From contig NZ_QUMD01000001.1 of the NCBI RefSeq assembly GCF_003481985.1, forward strand, positions 62,001-126,000: a stretch of DNA of 64,000 nucleotides. Direction: 5' to 3'. A program made the position numbers and the translations under genes. Positions 33,751 to 43,366 of the stretch are shown one piece after another. How positions within the stretch are numbered: the stretch's first letter is position 1; the number at the start of each line of letters is the position of its first letter. This DNA comes from Clostridium sp. OF09-36 (GTDB taxonomy: Bacteria; Bacillota; Clostridia; Lachnospirales; Lachnospiraceae). The notes beneath the pieces were generated by a model that saw nothing but the letters and a program-made list of their open reading frames with translations, did not search any database and was not told the origin of the DNA.

Positions 33751-36372
33751 TTACCATTTAGCCGGATGTTCCGACTCTTCCATTTCTGGATTTTCCATTT
33801 CCGTTTCCTCAAAATCCTGCATTTGGGGATCTATCCTCTCAAAATCCGGATATTCTGTTTCTCTCCCGGTCTGCGCATGCATACTTCTTTCTTCCCCGTC
33901 ATATTCACAGTGTTCATATGCGTCCGCATCCTGCTCATACGCCTGCTCTTCCCGGTATCTGCGAAGCAGCCAGCCACCCAGTGCGATCAGCGCCAGCAGC
34001 ACTGCACTACCGCCCGAGATCAGCGCGCCCGGGATCAGTCCCTTCGGGGTGTATTCCATGGCTACGGTATGACTCCCGGCACTCAGCCAGATGCCCACAA
34101 ACGAATCCAGGATTTTTTCCGGCTTCTGCTCTTTTCCGTCGACCAGGATTTTCCATCCTTCATCGTAAGGGATCGAAGTGAACATCCATCCTTCCTGATC
34201 GCAGCTGATCATTCCCTCTAAAGAGGTATCTGTCCAGCTCGTCAGGCTCCACGGATGTGCGGAAAGCTTTGCGGCAATGGAGCCAAGTCCGTTTTCTGAG
34301 AAGCGGTACACATCAGCCCACATTTCCTCCTTGCTGTCCTCCGCAGTCAGGGTAACTGCTTCCCCGGCTACACAGTAGCCCAGCTCCAGAAGGTAACCGC
34401 GGTCCACATTCGTAAAGGTTTTCGTGCCCTTCCAAGTCGTGGCAGTCACTTTTTCAATCTTTTTATTTCCCACGTAAGCGTAATATTCCCCGCTTGTTTC
34501 CGGATAAAAGGTCAGGTCACTGCCCTCAGTACTTGTGTCCAGAACCAGGTTCATAACCTGCTCTGCCCCAAGCGCATCGGCCAGACTGTTCTGCACATCC
34601 GCAGGATTGCCGGTTTCCAGATTCCACCGGGATTCAAAATCCGGCTCCACATAAAATCCAACCGGTAAGGTGTAGTTATTCTGGTACAGCCAGACTCCGT
34701 CCTGTTCTCCGATCACCGTGCGAAGAGACGTGTCATCCGGCTTTTCCGAATAAATGCCGTATTTTACGGAAAACAGGGCATCGACAAGCGGTGTGCTTCC
34801 GGTGATGCTGTAAGCATTCGTGGAGCTTTCACATCCCAGCTTCTTAAACAATGCCGAGAGGTCCGCATTTGCCGTGGAGGAAAACAGGGAAACCGATGGA
34901 AAATGCATCCAGGCTCCATCGTTCTTGGTTTTCCGCGTCACCTTTTCCATGCGGAAGAAAGAGTCGTTTGGCTGAACTGAATCCACCAGCTTCTCCGATG
35001 CTGCATTATCGTCCGTATAGGCCGTCCGGCTGGTTGTTGTCACACTGGTCACAGCCGTATTTACCGCTGCCTCAATGGAAACAACCGCCAGCGCATAAAA
35101 CAGCGCCGGAAAATAATAACGCCTGCCTCTCTGGTAAAGGGCGATGGCCCCAAGATACAGTGCAAGGAACAAAATCGCCACATAATATACAATAAAATGG
35201 AAGTGATCCTCCGTCACCAGTTTCTGTGCCATCAACACAAAGACCACGGAACCGGCAAACGCTGCCGTCACATGCTTCCACGGCGTTTCCTTCAGATACA
35301 TGTAAGCCCGGTAGCAGGCAAACAGCACCATGAAAATGTAAATGTAGGACTGTCTGCAAGGCAGGCTGTTTGGATAATGAAAGCCGTGCCAGATAAAATT
35401 CAAGACATTGAACGAAAAGCTCGCAAAGAAGAACAGCAGCATAACACAGTAAACCGCCTTTTCCTTTGCAGATATCTTTTTGCAAAGCAGGTAAAGGATA
35501 AAAAACATCAGCACTGCTACTCCGCAATACACATTCGGCCAGTGGTCCAGTCCGATCTCCGTCTCCACGTTGCCGATATGGCGAGCGATCATATCAAAGA
35601 TTGGGAAATACTGGGAAAATGTTTTCGGAAAGCTCACATCGCCCGAAGCGGTCATCTGCAGGGCAAAAACCTCCGGAAGCAAAACTACCGCCGACAGGCC
35701 GCCCGCCAGCAGGGAATAGACCGCAAACTGGAAGCCGCGCCCGATAAATTTCTCCCAGTGCATATCCTCATCTAAAACCAGCAGTGCGATAAAATACAGC
35801 ACCATAAAAATGCAGGTCATGATGGAGATATAATAATTAGAAAGAATGGACATGCCGAGCGTCAGGCAGTAAAGTATTCCTTTTCCATCTTTCACCAGCC
35901 GCTCCAGCCCCAAAACGATCAGCGGGAACAAAATAATGCAGTCCAGCCACATAATGTTCCAGCTATAGGCAGCCATATAGCCCGACAAGGCGTAAAAGAT
36001 ACCGAAAAATGCCACACCAAAATCGTTGGTCCTGCAATGCTTTCTTAAATAATAAGCCATGGTGAGACCACAAAGCCCAATCTTTAACACGATCTGGTAA
36101 GTCATAAACTCAATGACCAGATTCTTCGGGCAAAGGATCAAAAGCCAGTTAAACGGACTCGCCAGATAGTAGGCATACAGTGCTGAAAAGTTCACACCCA
36201 TGCCGACATCCCAGCTATAGAGAAGACTGCCTCCGCTCTTCAGCTTGTACTGGAATTCTGAGAAAAACGGTGCATACTGATGATACATATCCGTCCGAAG
36301 AAAGGTTTCCTCTCCAAACGGGAAGATTCCCCGCTGCACGAAAATGATCAGCATGATCACCACCGGGATCAA
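33751..36372 (-). CDS. YfhO-family membrane protein
   Basis: A protein of at least 873 residues with a dozen or more membrane helices in its first 450 residues, then an extracytoplasmic domain, one more helix (ISGGSAVLLALIALGGWLL) and an acidic tail. FPFGEETFLRTDMYHQYAPF and SGGSLLYSWDVGMGVNFSAL are typical of the YfhO family, GT-C-fold enzymes that glycosylate cell-wall polymers such as lipoteichoic acid using a lipid-linked sugar. The nominal start is a TTG, but coding in the same frame extends upstream (DPFRRCLVAAFLIPVV). It may therefore be continuous with the preceding gene through a missing base near 36395. Confidence 0.8.
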   Translation of the reverse strand: MIPVVIMLIIFVQRGIFPFGEETFLRTDMYHQYAPFFSEFQYKLKSGGSLLYSWDVGMGVNFSALYAYYLASPFNWLLILCPKNLVIEFMTYQIVLKIGLCGLTMAYYLRKHCRTNDFGVAFFGIFYALSGYMAAYSWNIMWLDCIILFPLIVLGLERLVKDGKGILYCLTLGMSILSNYYISIMTCIFMVLYFIALLVLDEDMHWEKFIGRGFQFAVYSLLAGGLSAVVLLPEVFALQMTASGDVSFPKTFSQYFPIFDMIARHIGNVETEIGLDHWPNVYCGVAVLMFFILYLLCKKISAKEKAVYCVMLLFFFASFSFNVLNFIWHGFHYPNSLPCRQSYIYIFMVLFACYRAYMYLKETPWKHVTAAFAGSVVFVLMAQKLVTEDHFHFIVYYVAILFLALYLGAIALYQRGRRYYFPALFYALAVVSIEAAVNTAVTSVTTTSRTAYTDDNAASEKLVDSVQPNDSFFRMEKVTRKTKNDGAWMHFPSVSLFSSTANADLSALFKKLGCESSTNAYSITGSTPLVDALFSVKYGIYSEKPDDTSLRTVIGEQDGVWLYQNNYTLPVGFYVEPDFESRWNLETGNPADVQNSLADALGAEQVMNLVLDTSTEGSDLTFYPETSGEYYAYVGNKKIEKVTATTWKGTKTFTNVDRGYLLELGYCVAGEAVTLTAEDSKEEMWADVYRFSENGLGSIAAKLSAHPWSLTSWTDTSLEGMISCDQEGWMFTSIPYDEGWKILVDGKEQKPEKILDSFVGIWLSAGSHTVAMEYTPKGLIPGALISGGSAVLLALIALGGWLLRRYREEQAYEQDADAYEHCEYDGEERSMHAQTGRETEYPDFERIDPQMQDFEETEMENPEMEESEHPAKW

Positions 36373-36914
36373 AAAAGCTGCAACCAGGCATCGCCGGAAC
36401 GGATCAGGTCCTCCTCTTCCATGGCCTGTTTGCGCAGGCGTTTTTTTGCACGCTTTTCCGGGCGGGTGAAACGCTTCCTGGGTTCTTTTCTCACAGATTT
36501 TACTGTTTTCGGTTCTGCGGCTTCCGTTTTCGGTGCTTCTGATTTTACCTCATTCCGTTTTGCGCATTCCCATGTTTCCGCCCGTTCCGGCATTCCTGCT
36601 TTTTTCGTCACTTCTGCATTCTTCGGCATTCCTGCTCGCTTAGGCATCTCTGCATCCTCCGGCATTCCTGCTTTTTCCAGCGGTTCTATCTTTTCTGGCG
36701 CTTCAGCGGTTTCCACCCCTTGCAGATGTTCCATTTTCTCCGGCAATTTCTCATTCTGACCACGCTTCGCTTCCACACTGGCAACTGCGCTCTCCATCTC
36801 CGCTAACAAGTCAGCAACACTCCCCTTTTTTTCCTGAAGCGTGCCTCTTTTTTCCTCAATCATAAGTAAATCCTCTAGTTCTCTCGTAACACAGGCGATT
36901 TTTTCGCTTTGCAT
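36369..36914 (-). CDS. Lys/Glu-rich protein, possibly the N-terminal extension of YfhO
   Basis: A 181-residue hydrophilic frame with no recognised domain. It has a coiled-coil-like start (ELEDLLMIEEKRGTLQEKK), a middle of repeated short units (GMPEDAEMPKRAGMPKNAE...) and a very basic end (RKEPRKRFTRPEKRAKKRLR). The start has a clear GGGAG site. It overlaps the YfhO frame by four bases. Inserting one base (CTGATCC to CTGGATCC) fuses the two as MEEEDLDPFRRCLVAAFL, giving a basic cytoplasmic stretch just before the first helix as the positive-inside rule expects. Either a separate coupled gene or one protein of about 1,054 residues is possible. Confidence 0.55.
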   Translation of the reverse strand: MQSEKIACVTRELEDLLMIEEKRGTLQEKKGSVADLLAEMESAVASVEAKRGQNEKLPEKMEHLQGVETAEAPEKIEPLEKAGMPEDAEMPKRAGMPKNAEVTKKAGMPERAETWECAKRNEVKSEAPKTEAAEPKTVKSVRKEPRKRFTRPEKRAKKRLRKQAMEEEDLIRSGDAWLQLF

Positions 36915-36991
36915 GCTGCATCTCCCTACTTACGATGATCATTTTTTCCTGTCACTGTTAACATTTCCGTTACCTTGGAACACTTATGCAG

Positions 36992-37408
36992 TTATGATTC
37001 CTTCTTAAAAATAAACCATTTGCTAAATGCATAGTTCAGCACCAAGGAAATCGCCGATACTACGATCTTGCAAATGAAATCCTGCTTAATTCCCAGACCG
37101 TCTACCATAGCGATCATTGCCACCATGGTAAAAACACCGGTTGCGGCCCTGCAGGCCACAAAAGGCACAAATTCCGACCAGACCTTTTTCGGATGAAGGT
37201 CAAAGCTGCCAAATACAAACAGCTTGTTCGTCACAAAAGCAAACAGGACCGCTGCTGCCCATGAGCCTGCCGTAGCAACCCGGTAATCGATCCCGACACG
37301 GCGCATGTACCAGTAGCTGACCCAGTCCACCAGAGTGGTCAGCACACCGAAGACCAGGTAGGAAATGGTCTCCCGGTTTACGAGTTTCTTCCATAATTTA
37401 GTTATCAT
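36992..37408 (-). CDS. GtrA-family membrane protein
   Basis: A 138-residue protein with four membrane helices (SYLVFGVLTTLVDWVSYWYM, ATAGSWAAAVLFAFVTNKLF, RAATGVFTMVAMIAMVDGLG and ICKIVVSAISLVLNYAFSKW) and the GtrA motif WAAAVLFAFVTNKLFVF. GtrA proteins help flip lipid-linked sugars for surface glycan decoration, which fits the neighbouring YfhO protein. The ATG at 37408 has GGAG seven bases upstream, better than 37420. Confidence 0.88.
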   Translation of the reverse strand: MITKLWKKLVNRETISYLVFGVLTTLVDWVSYWYMRRVGIDYRVATAGSWAAAVLFAFVTNKLFVFGSFDLHPKKVWSEFVPFVACRAATGVFTMVAMIAMVDGLGIKQDFICKIVVSAISLVLNYAFSKWFIFKKES

Positions 37409-37527
37409 TTTTTTCTCCATATAAATATCAGTAAATCACTTATGCCCCATTATATGGCACGGAGCTAGAATTGTAAAGCACTCCCACCCCAGTCCAAAAA
37501 ATTTTATAAGTTTTTTTAATAAAAGAC

Positions 37528-37556
37528 TTGCTATTTATTTGTTTTGCGTATATCCT
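37528..37556 (+). promoter_or_regulatory. Probable purC promoter
   Basis: TTGCTA (37528-37533) and TATCCT (37551-37556) are 17 bases apart, 115 bases before purC. I looked for a guanine riboswitch in this leader and did not find its conserved core. Confidence 0.45.
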
Positions 37557-37671
37557 ATTAGCAGAAGCTGCTTTCCAGGCACTTCCCCCCATAACCGTAA
37601 CTTTACAGTTCTTGCAGCTGCCCTGTATTTCACAGCCGCAAACCATAAAAAACATTCAGTGAGGTATGAAG

Positions 37672-38535
37672 ATGAAACCAGTTAAAGAAGGAAAGGTACG
37701 CGAAATCTATGACAATGGAGACAGCCTGATCATGGTAGCCACCGACCGCATCAGCTGCTTTGATGTGATCCTCCACAACACCGTTACCAACAAAGGTAAA
37801 GTTCTGACCCAAATGTCCAAGTTTTGGTTCGATCTGACCAAAGACATTCTGCCGAACCATATGATTACCACCAATGTAAAAGAAATGCCGGAATACTTCC
37901 AGACTCCGGAATTCGAAGGCAAGACCATGATGTGCCGGAAGCTGACCATGCTCCCGTTAGAGTGCATCGTCCGCGGCTACATCACCGGAAGCGGCTGGGC
38001 AAGCTATAAAGAAAACGGAACCGCATGTGGCGTGAAGCTGCCGGAAGGCTTGCAGGAATGCCAGAAGCTGCCTGAGCCGATCTACACTCCTTCCACCAAG
38101 GCAGAAATCGGTGACCACGACGAAAACATCACCTACGAGCAGAGCATCGGCCACCTGGAGAAATACTTCCCGGGCAAGGGTGCCGAATACGCAGCAAAGC
38201 TTCGTGACTGCACCATCGCACTTTACAAGAAATGCGCTGACTACGCTTACAGTCACGGCATCATCATTGCAGATACCAAGTTTGAGTTTGGTCTGGATGA
38301 GAATGGCAACATCGTCATTGGTGACGAGATGCTGACTCCGGACAGCTCCCGCTTCTGGCCGGTAGAAGGCTACGAGGTTGGTCACAGCCAGCCGTCCTTC
38401 GACAAGCAGTTTGCACGTGACTGGCTCAAAGCAAATCCGGACAATGACTGGACCCTGCCGGAAGATGTCGTCCAGAAGACCATCGATAAATATCTGCAGA
38501 GCTATGAAATGCTCACCGGAGAGAAGCTGAAATAA
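37672..38535 (+). CDS. purC: Phosphoribosylaminoimidazole-succinocarboxamide synthase
   Basis: A 287-residue SAICAR synthase joining aspartate to CAIR in purine synthesis with ATP. It begins MKPVKEGKVREIYDNGDSL, carries the first signature LECIVRGYITGSGW and the second EMLTPDSSRFW, and TKFEFGLDENGNIVIGDE for metal and ATP binding. It is the longer form of the enzyme (about 290 residues) rather than the 235-residue form of many Firmicutes. The ATG at 37672 has GTGAGG six bases upstream; the ATG at 37666 is too close. It is a single gene with a strong terminator. Confidence 0.95.
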   Translation: MKPVKEGKVREIYDNGDSLIMVATDRISCFDVILHNTVTNKGKVLTQMSKFWFDLTKDILPNHMITTNVKEMPEYFQTPEFEGKTMMCRKLTMLPLECIVRGYITGSGWASYKENGTACGVKLPEGLQECQKLPEPIYTPSTKAEIGDHDENITYEQSIGHLEKYFPGKGAEYAAKLRDCTIALYKKCADYAYSHGIIIADTKFEFGLDENGNIVIGDEMLTPDSSRFWPVEGYEVGHSQPSFDKQFARDWLKANPDNDWTLPEDVVQKTIDKYLQSYEMLTGEKLK

Positions 38536-38615
38536 ACAATTTGATTAACTTTAATAGGGCCGTGTGAGTTGCCTTTCGGCAACTCACACGGCCCTTTGCC
38601 ATATCTTAAATTGTT
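38535..38615 (+). terminator. purC terminator with nested outer arms
   Basis: A perfect 17-bp stem starting GGGCCGTGTGAGTTGCC (38557-38573) and its complement (38578-38594) is followed by TTTG. Outer arms AACAATTT (38535-38542) and AAATTGTT (38608-38615) also pair. The nested layout resembles the repeats at 32180 and 60738, with a different inner sequence. Confidence 0.85.
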
Positions 38616-38738
38616 ATTTTCTATTCAATAATGCCATTTTCACTTGACAAACCAAATTTCCATGCTACGCTTGATGATAGAAAAAATGTAACGGTGCATA
38701 TCTGCGCAGTTACAGAAAATAGGAAAAGAGGTTTCCCC

Positions 38739-39610
38739 ATGCATATGATCGACAGAAACAGTCCCTGCTGGTGCGGCAGCGGACTCAAATACAAAAAATG
38801 CCACTACGATTTCGATGAAAAGCTGAAGATGTACGAGAACAAGGGCTGCATTGTTCCGGAGCACAACATGATCAAGACTCCGGAGCAGATTGAAAAGATC
38901 AAGGCCAGCGCAAAGGTCAACATCGAGGTTCTGGACTATGTTGCAGCGCACATCAAGGCTGGCGTCACCACCGAGGAGATTGACCAGTGGGTTTACGACG
39001 AGACAACCAAACGCGGTGCGATTCCGGCTCCGTTAAATTTCGAAGGCTTCCCCAAAAGTGTCTGCACCTCCATCAACGAGGTCGTGTGCCACGGCATCCC
39101 GGACCCGGACCGTGTCCTGCAGGATGGCGATATCATCAACGTAGACTGCTCTACGATCTTAAACGGCTACTATTCCGATTCCTCCCGTATGTTCTGCATC
39201 GGCGATGTCTCCCCGGAGAAAAAACGTCTGGTGGAGATCACCAAACAGAGCATCGAGGTTGGCTTAAAAGAAGTAAAGCCGTGGCATTTCCTGGGCGATA
39301 TGGGTGCTGCGATCCATGACTTTGTCCGTGAGAACGGCTATAGCGTCGTCCGCGAGATTGGCGGTCACGGCGTTGGCATTCAGTTCCATGAGGAGCCGTG
39401 GGTCAGCTATGTTTCCGAGCGCGGCACCGAAATGCTCATGGTTCCGGGTATGATGTTCACCATCGAGCCGATGGTAAACATGGGAAAACCGGATGTTTTC
39501 GTTGACGCAGATGACGACTGGACCGTGTATACCGAAGACGGAAAGCCATCTGCCAGTGGGAGATCCAGGTTCTGGTAACGGAAGATGGTTACGAGATCAT
39601 CGCTTATTAA
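38739..39610 (+). pseudogene. map: Methionine aminopeptidase type I with SEC-C zinc motif, split by a -1 frameshift
   Basis: Joined frames give a 290-residue enzyme that removes the initiator Met. The N-terminal SEC-C motif is CWCGSGLKYKKCH. The pita-bread catalytic domain has its metal ligands in NVDCSTILNGYYSDSSRMF (two Asp), EIGGHGVGIQFHEEP (His) and GMMFTIEPMVNMG (Glu). The frame breaks at KPSASGRS. One base added in the CC run near 39553 gives KPSAQWEIQVLVTEDGYEII, including the last Glu ligand, and a stop at 39610. The start at 38739 has GAGG seven bases upstream. As this gene is normally essential, a base-call error is likely. Confidence 0.9.
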
Positions 39611-39623
39611 AACAAAACACCTT

Positions 39624-40265
39624 TCAAATGGTAATACGGATTCCATTTAGGGTGGGAATATCATCTTCCTGATGTGTGCTGAGAAGCGTAAGCTTCCCAG
39701 CACTCTTTTTTTGCAGATAACGGATTCCTTCCATTCTGGTCCCGGCATCCAGCCCGGTAAACGGCTCATCCAGGATCAACAGGTCCGATGGTGCGCAGAG
39801 GGCACGGCAAAGGGCCACCCGCCGTTTCTGGCCGCCACTTAAGGTGGCTACCGGGCGGTTCAGTGCTTCCTGCGGCAAAAGCTCCCGGAGTTCCCGCTCC
39901 GCTTCTGCCCGGCTCATGGAAGAGGCTGCCGTCATGAGCACATTTTCCACTGCTGAAAAAGCCTCACACAGACGATCTTCCTGAAAAACGGCACCGATGC
40001 AAAGATTCTGCAGCGTTTCGTTCTCCTGCCAATCTGCTACTTTTTCATCTGCCGCTTGGCCAGCTTCTTTTGTTTTTCTTTGTACTATGATTTCACCGCT
40101 GTCTGCGTGTTCCAGCCCCATGAGGATCCGAAACAACGTGGTTTTTCCCGTTCCGGAGGGTGCCATAAGACAGTAGATATGCCCGCTCACCAGTTCCATG
40201 GAAACATGATCCAGAACCAAGTGTCCGTCAAATTGTTTGCACAAGTCATGAATCTGCAGCTTCAT
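39624..40265 (-). CDS. ABC transporter ATP-binding protein, SsuB/TauB-like
   Basis: A 213-residue ATPase of the nitrate/sulfonate/taurine/pyrimidine-precursor group. It has Walker A (MAPSGTGKTTLF), the Q-loop (GAVFQEDRLCEAFSAVENV), the signature (ATLSGGQKRRVALCRAL), Walker B (DLLILDEPFTGLD) and the H-loop (LLSTHQEDD). The start at 40265 has GAGAGGGG. It overlaps the end of the permease gene by 20 bases. It is the last gene of a three-gene binding-protein/permease/ATPase operon and converges on map. Confidence 0.88.
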   Translation of the reverse strand: MKLQIHDLCKQFDGHLVLDHVSMELVSGHIYCLMAPSGTGKTTLFRILMGLEHADSGEIIVQRKTKEAGQAADEKVADWQENETLQNLCIGAVFQEDRLCEAFSAVENVLMTAASSMSRAEAERELRELLPQEALNRPVATLSGGQKRRVALCRALCAPSDLLILDEPFTGLDAGTRMEGIRYLQKKSAGKLTLLSTHQEDDIPTLNGIRITI

Positions 40266-41043
40266 GCTTCCCCTCTCCTTTCTGTGGACATAACCTGGAT
40301 AATGAAAACAGTACCAGCCATTCAAAGACCGCACTGATCAGAATGATCACCAGCGTCCAGGCAAACAGGTCTGCCGTCTCCAGATAGATTTTTGCCAGAT
40401 ACAACTGCTCACCAATGGAGTGCTCCGGCAGTCCGATCACCTCCGCTGCGGCGCCGGATTTCCAGCTCATCCCCAGTGCAATGCGGCAGCCGCTTAAAAG
40501 ATACGGCATCAGCGCCGGCAGATAAATAAAGCGGATGCGCTTCCACACCGGCATATGGAACACCTCTGCCATCTCCAGAAGTTTCCAGTCCGTGCTTTTC
40601 AGGCCGGCTATCGTATTCACATAGATGACCGGCAATACCACCAGAAACGAGATTACCACGGAGAGATTGCGAGAGCCGGCCCAGATTAAGACAAGGATAA
40701 TGAAGGATGCCACCGGAACTGCTTTCAGAAACAGCATGAACGGTTCCAGGATTTCTTCCAGAAGCGGCACTGCATACGCAAGAGCACCTAGCAGTATCCC
40801 GGCTGCAAATGCCGAAAAAAAGCCGATGCTGATGCGGCTGAAGGAGCCAAAAACAGAACGCCAGAAATCTGCAGACGGGAGCTGCCGCCACAATGCCTGA
40901 AGGGCCTCGAAAGGCCCCACAAGCATAATGGAATTGTGCACCACGAAAGCTGATGTCTGCCAGAATACCAGCCACAGGCAGATAATCAGCAGTTTCTTCG
41001 TTTGCGCAACATGGGAACAGTAGCGTTTCTTCCGCTTACTCAT
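40246..41043 (-). CDS. ABC transporter permease, SsuC/TauC-like
   Basis: A 265-residue permease with six helices (for example LLIICLWLVFWQTSAFVV, FSAFAAGILLGALAYAV and FAWTLVIILISAVFEWLVLF). The EAA loop is EMAEVFHMPVWKRIRFIYLPA. It belongs to the BPD_transp_1 family. The ATG at 41043 overlaps the end of the binding-protein gene by eight bases; this indicates coupling, as the ribosome site is weak. Confidence 0.87.
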   Translation of the reverse strand: MSKRKKRYCSHVAQTKKLLIICLWLVFWQTSAFVVHNSIMLVGPFEALQALWRQLPSADFWRSVFGSFSRISIGFFSAFAAGILLGALAYAVPLLEEILEPFMLFLKAVPVASFIILVLIWAGSRNLSVVISFLVVLPVIYVNTIAGLKSTDWKLLEMAEVFHMPVWKRIRFIYLPALMPYLLSGCRIALGMSWKSGAAAEVIGLPEHSIGEQLYLAKIYLETADLFAWTLVIILISAVFEWLVLFSLSRLCPQKGEGKHEAADS

Positions 41044-42133
41044 GCAGGTAATAGAAGCCGTCATCCGGTACCTGGCCGCCTACGGAAGAAGGATCTAGCT
41101 CAAAAAGAGCTTCCAGATAACCGGACAGTCTGGTCTTCATATCCTCCCCATCGATGCAGACAATGCTGCAGTACGGAATTGCTTTCTGGGCCACCGGGGC
41201 CTTTTCGATGATACCAGCTGCCGCTACCAGCTCTGCTGCATCTGCTACATTGGTATTCACCCAGTCTGCAGATTCCTTGTGTTCCTTTAAAAAGGTCTCC
41301 ACCTCTTCCGGATTCTGCTCAAGCACCTCTTTGCGGCATACCGTAACACCAGTCACCAGAGAACTTCCATTTTCCGGCTGGGTCTTATCCCACTCTTCTG
41401 TCAGGTTCAGGACCATTTTTAAATTCTCATTCTGGGCCATGGTTGCAGTCACGAACGGCTGCGGCAGAAGGCCGATGGCATCTGGATTTTCTTTTAATAC
41501 CGCTGCGACCTCCGTTGCCTCAGATTTATACTCGATCGTCACATCATCCGGTGTCATGCTGTTTGCACCGATCAGATACTGAAGTGCATAATCCGGTGTG
41601 GTTCCTTTTCCGGTCATGTATATGGTTTTTCCCTTCAGGTCTGCAATGTTATGGATAGAATCGTCTGCAGAAACTACATACAGCACACCCAGCGTATTGA
41701 TATCAATGACCTCGATTCCCTGCTTGGTTTTCTGATACAGGACACTGGCCAGATTCGCCGGGACCAGCGCAATATCCAGATCACCAGAAACCACCTGTGC
41801 TGCCAGCTCGGAAGCATCTGCCGCCATGGTAAACTCATAAGCTCCCTCGGACTCGCCCTTGGAAGCCTCATCCATCAGGGATACCAGTCCAATGGTGGTC
41901 GGCCCCTTTAACGAGCCAACACGGAGTGTCGGTGCACCGGTCGTTGCTGCATCCGCTGCTTCAGATTCTTCCCCTGTTTGTGCCTCTGTGGTCTCCTCCG
42001 CTGTTTTATCAGCACTTGTCTGCTCTGCTGTCGTTTCTGCGGCAGAAGTCTGCGTCTTATCTGCGCCAGAGCATCCGGTCAGAACCGTAGCAGTCATGGC
42101 ACAGGCCAACAGGGTTGCGATTGTTTTTTTCAT
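41036..42133 (-). CDS. ABC transporter substrate-binding lipoprotein, SsuA/NMT1-like
   Basis: A 365-residue binding lipoprotein. The signal MKKTIATLLACAMTATVL ends in the lipobox LTGC, followed by a 45-residue Thr/Glu/Ala linker. The PBP2 domain has LRVGSLKGPTTIGLVSLMDE, AAQVVSGDLDIALVPANLAS and DLKGKTIYMTGKGTTPDYAL, as in the NMT1/SsuA group that includes taurine, sulfonate and thiamine-precursor binders. The ligand cannot be inferred. The start at 42133 has GAGAGGA. First gene of the operon with the permease and ATPase genes that follow. Confidence 0.88.
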   Translation of the reverse strand: MKKTIATLLACAMTATVLTGCSGADKTQTSAAETTAEQTSADKTAEETTEAQTGEESEAADAATTGAPTLRVGSLKGPTTIGLVSLMDEASKGESEGAYEFTMAADASELAAQVVSGDLDIALVPANLASVLYQKTKQGIEVIDINTLGVLYVVSADDSIHNIADLKGKTIYMTGKGTTPDYALQYLIGANSMTPDDVTIEYKSEATEVAAVLKENPDAIGLLPQPFVTATMAQNENLKMVLNLTEEWDKTQPENGSSLVTGVTVCRKEVLEQNPEEVETFLKEHKESADWVNTNVADAAELVAAAGIIEKAPVAQKAIPYCSIVCIDGEDMKTRLSGYLEALFELDPSSVGGQVPDDGFYYLHE

Positions 42134-42733
42134 GAAATCTTTCCTCTCTTTCCGCATCCAGCTTTTCCGTCAGAAACGATGGGAGTATTTTGCTCCTTTT
42201 CTGTTTTGTTTCTTCCAGATTAGTACGGATACCATTTTATTCTATCATAAAATCCAAAAAATTCCTATGTATCTCCAGAAACACTTGCGGTTTGGAAGAT
42301 TTATGCTATAGTAAAGATGAACGTTATTCTTAGGAAAATGTATCATTTTACAGCCGGACGCAACAGACTGCGCTCGATTCATACAAAAACCCGTGACTGC
42401 AGCAAATTCCGTTTTCTGGAACACTCGCGTGAACAGAAGCATGAAGTCTATGCAGTTACGAAAAGAAAGAGAATTCCGTGCGGACCATTTTGGCTGCAAC
42501 AAACTTTGTTCTCATTTCTATCCGTTCACAGGGAGCAGTATTCCTGTTACCTTTCACGCACTGCGTGTCTCGTAACACACTTCTTTATTCTGTCCTGTTT
42601 CCGTCTGCCTTCTTAAGTTTCCGTTCATTGTATCCCCAATCAATCTAATTTAAATGCTGAAAAACAGGGGACAAAAGCACTCCGCAGGGATGCGGCAGAG
42701 CATGCCGTTTTATCAGCGAAAAAGGAGAAAACA
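42134..42733. other. 600-base divergent intergenic region
   Basis: It separates the ABC binding-protein gene from the ECF gene. A plus-strand frame (42317-42616) and a minus-strand frame (42245-42502) have no ribosome site, no start context and no family likeness, and I treat them as chance. Short motifs such as CGTGACTG and CAGTTACGAAA recur here and at 43400-43430. The last 80 bases hold an AAGGAG ribosome site and small hairpins (CCGCAGGGATGCGG). Confidence 0.45.
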
Positions 42734-43366
42734 ATGAAAACAGCAACAAAAAACCAAATCAGCTCTGAACTTTCCCACTCCCGGACTTCCTTTATGGTGA
42801 AGCTGGCCCTTATGGTGGCTATTATCGTAGTCATGGCATTCTCGCCGCTGGGCTATCTGCGTACTCCGGGACTTACCATTACCTTTTTAACCGTTCCGGT
42901 TGCCGTCGGTGCCATTATCCTTGGACCTACAGCCGGTGCCATCTGCGGTGCAGCCTTCGGTCTGACCAGCGTTGCCATGGCTTTAACCGGCGGTTCCGCT
43001 TTCAGCGCAGCACTTCTGCAGATCAACCCGTTCGGCCTTTTATTCACCTGCCTGGTTCCAAGAATCCTGGAAGGATGGATCTGCGGCCTGATCTTCCAGC
43101 TGGTAAAGAAGTTTTCCAAAAACGGTGCCTATATCGTTGCCAGCCTGGCCTGCCCGCTGCTCAACACCCTGTTCTTTATGGGTTCCCTGGTGCTATTTTT
43201 CTATAACACCGAGTACATCCAGAACCTTGCATCCGGTCTTGGCGCAGCAAACCCACTGATCTTCGTTATCCTGTTTGTAGGCGTTCAGGGTGCGATCGAG
43301 GCTGTGGCATGCACCATACTCGGAAGCGCTGTATCCCGTGCACTGGGTGCAGCATTCCGCCAGTAA
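42734..43366 (+). CDS. ECF transporter S component, probably pantothenate (PanT-like)
   Basis: A 210-residue six-helix substrate-capture protein for an energy-coupling factor transporter. Blocks include RTPGLTITFLTVPVAVGAII, LGPTAGAICGAAFGLTSVAM, LVPRILEGWICGLIF and PLLNTLFFMGSLVLFFYNTE, which resemble PanT-type pantothenate components. It would share the EcfAA'T module encoded elsewhere. The start has AAAGGAG. The vitamin assignment is by resemblance only. Confidence 0.75.
   Translation: MKTATKNQISSELSHSRTSFMVKLALMVAIIVVMAFSPLGYLRTPGLTITFLTVPVAVGAIILGPTAGAICGAAFGLTSVAMALTGGSAFSAALLQINPFGLLFTCLVPRILEGWICGLIFQLVKKFSKNGAYIVASLACPLLNTLFFMGSLVLFFYNTEYIQNLASGLGAANPLIFVILFVGVQGAIEAVACTILGSAVSRALGAAFRQ

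Noticed and set aside
37421..37671. Purine riboswitch before purC
   Set aside because: The conserved guanine-aptamer core is not present; the same check before the purine permease (19501-19681) was also negative.
42245..42616. Overlapping frames upstream of the ECF gene
   Set aside because: No start context, mutual overlap on opposite strands and no recognisable protein features.
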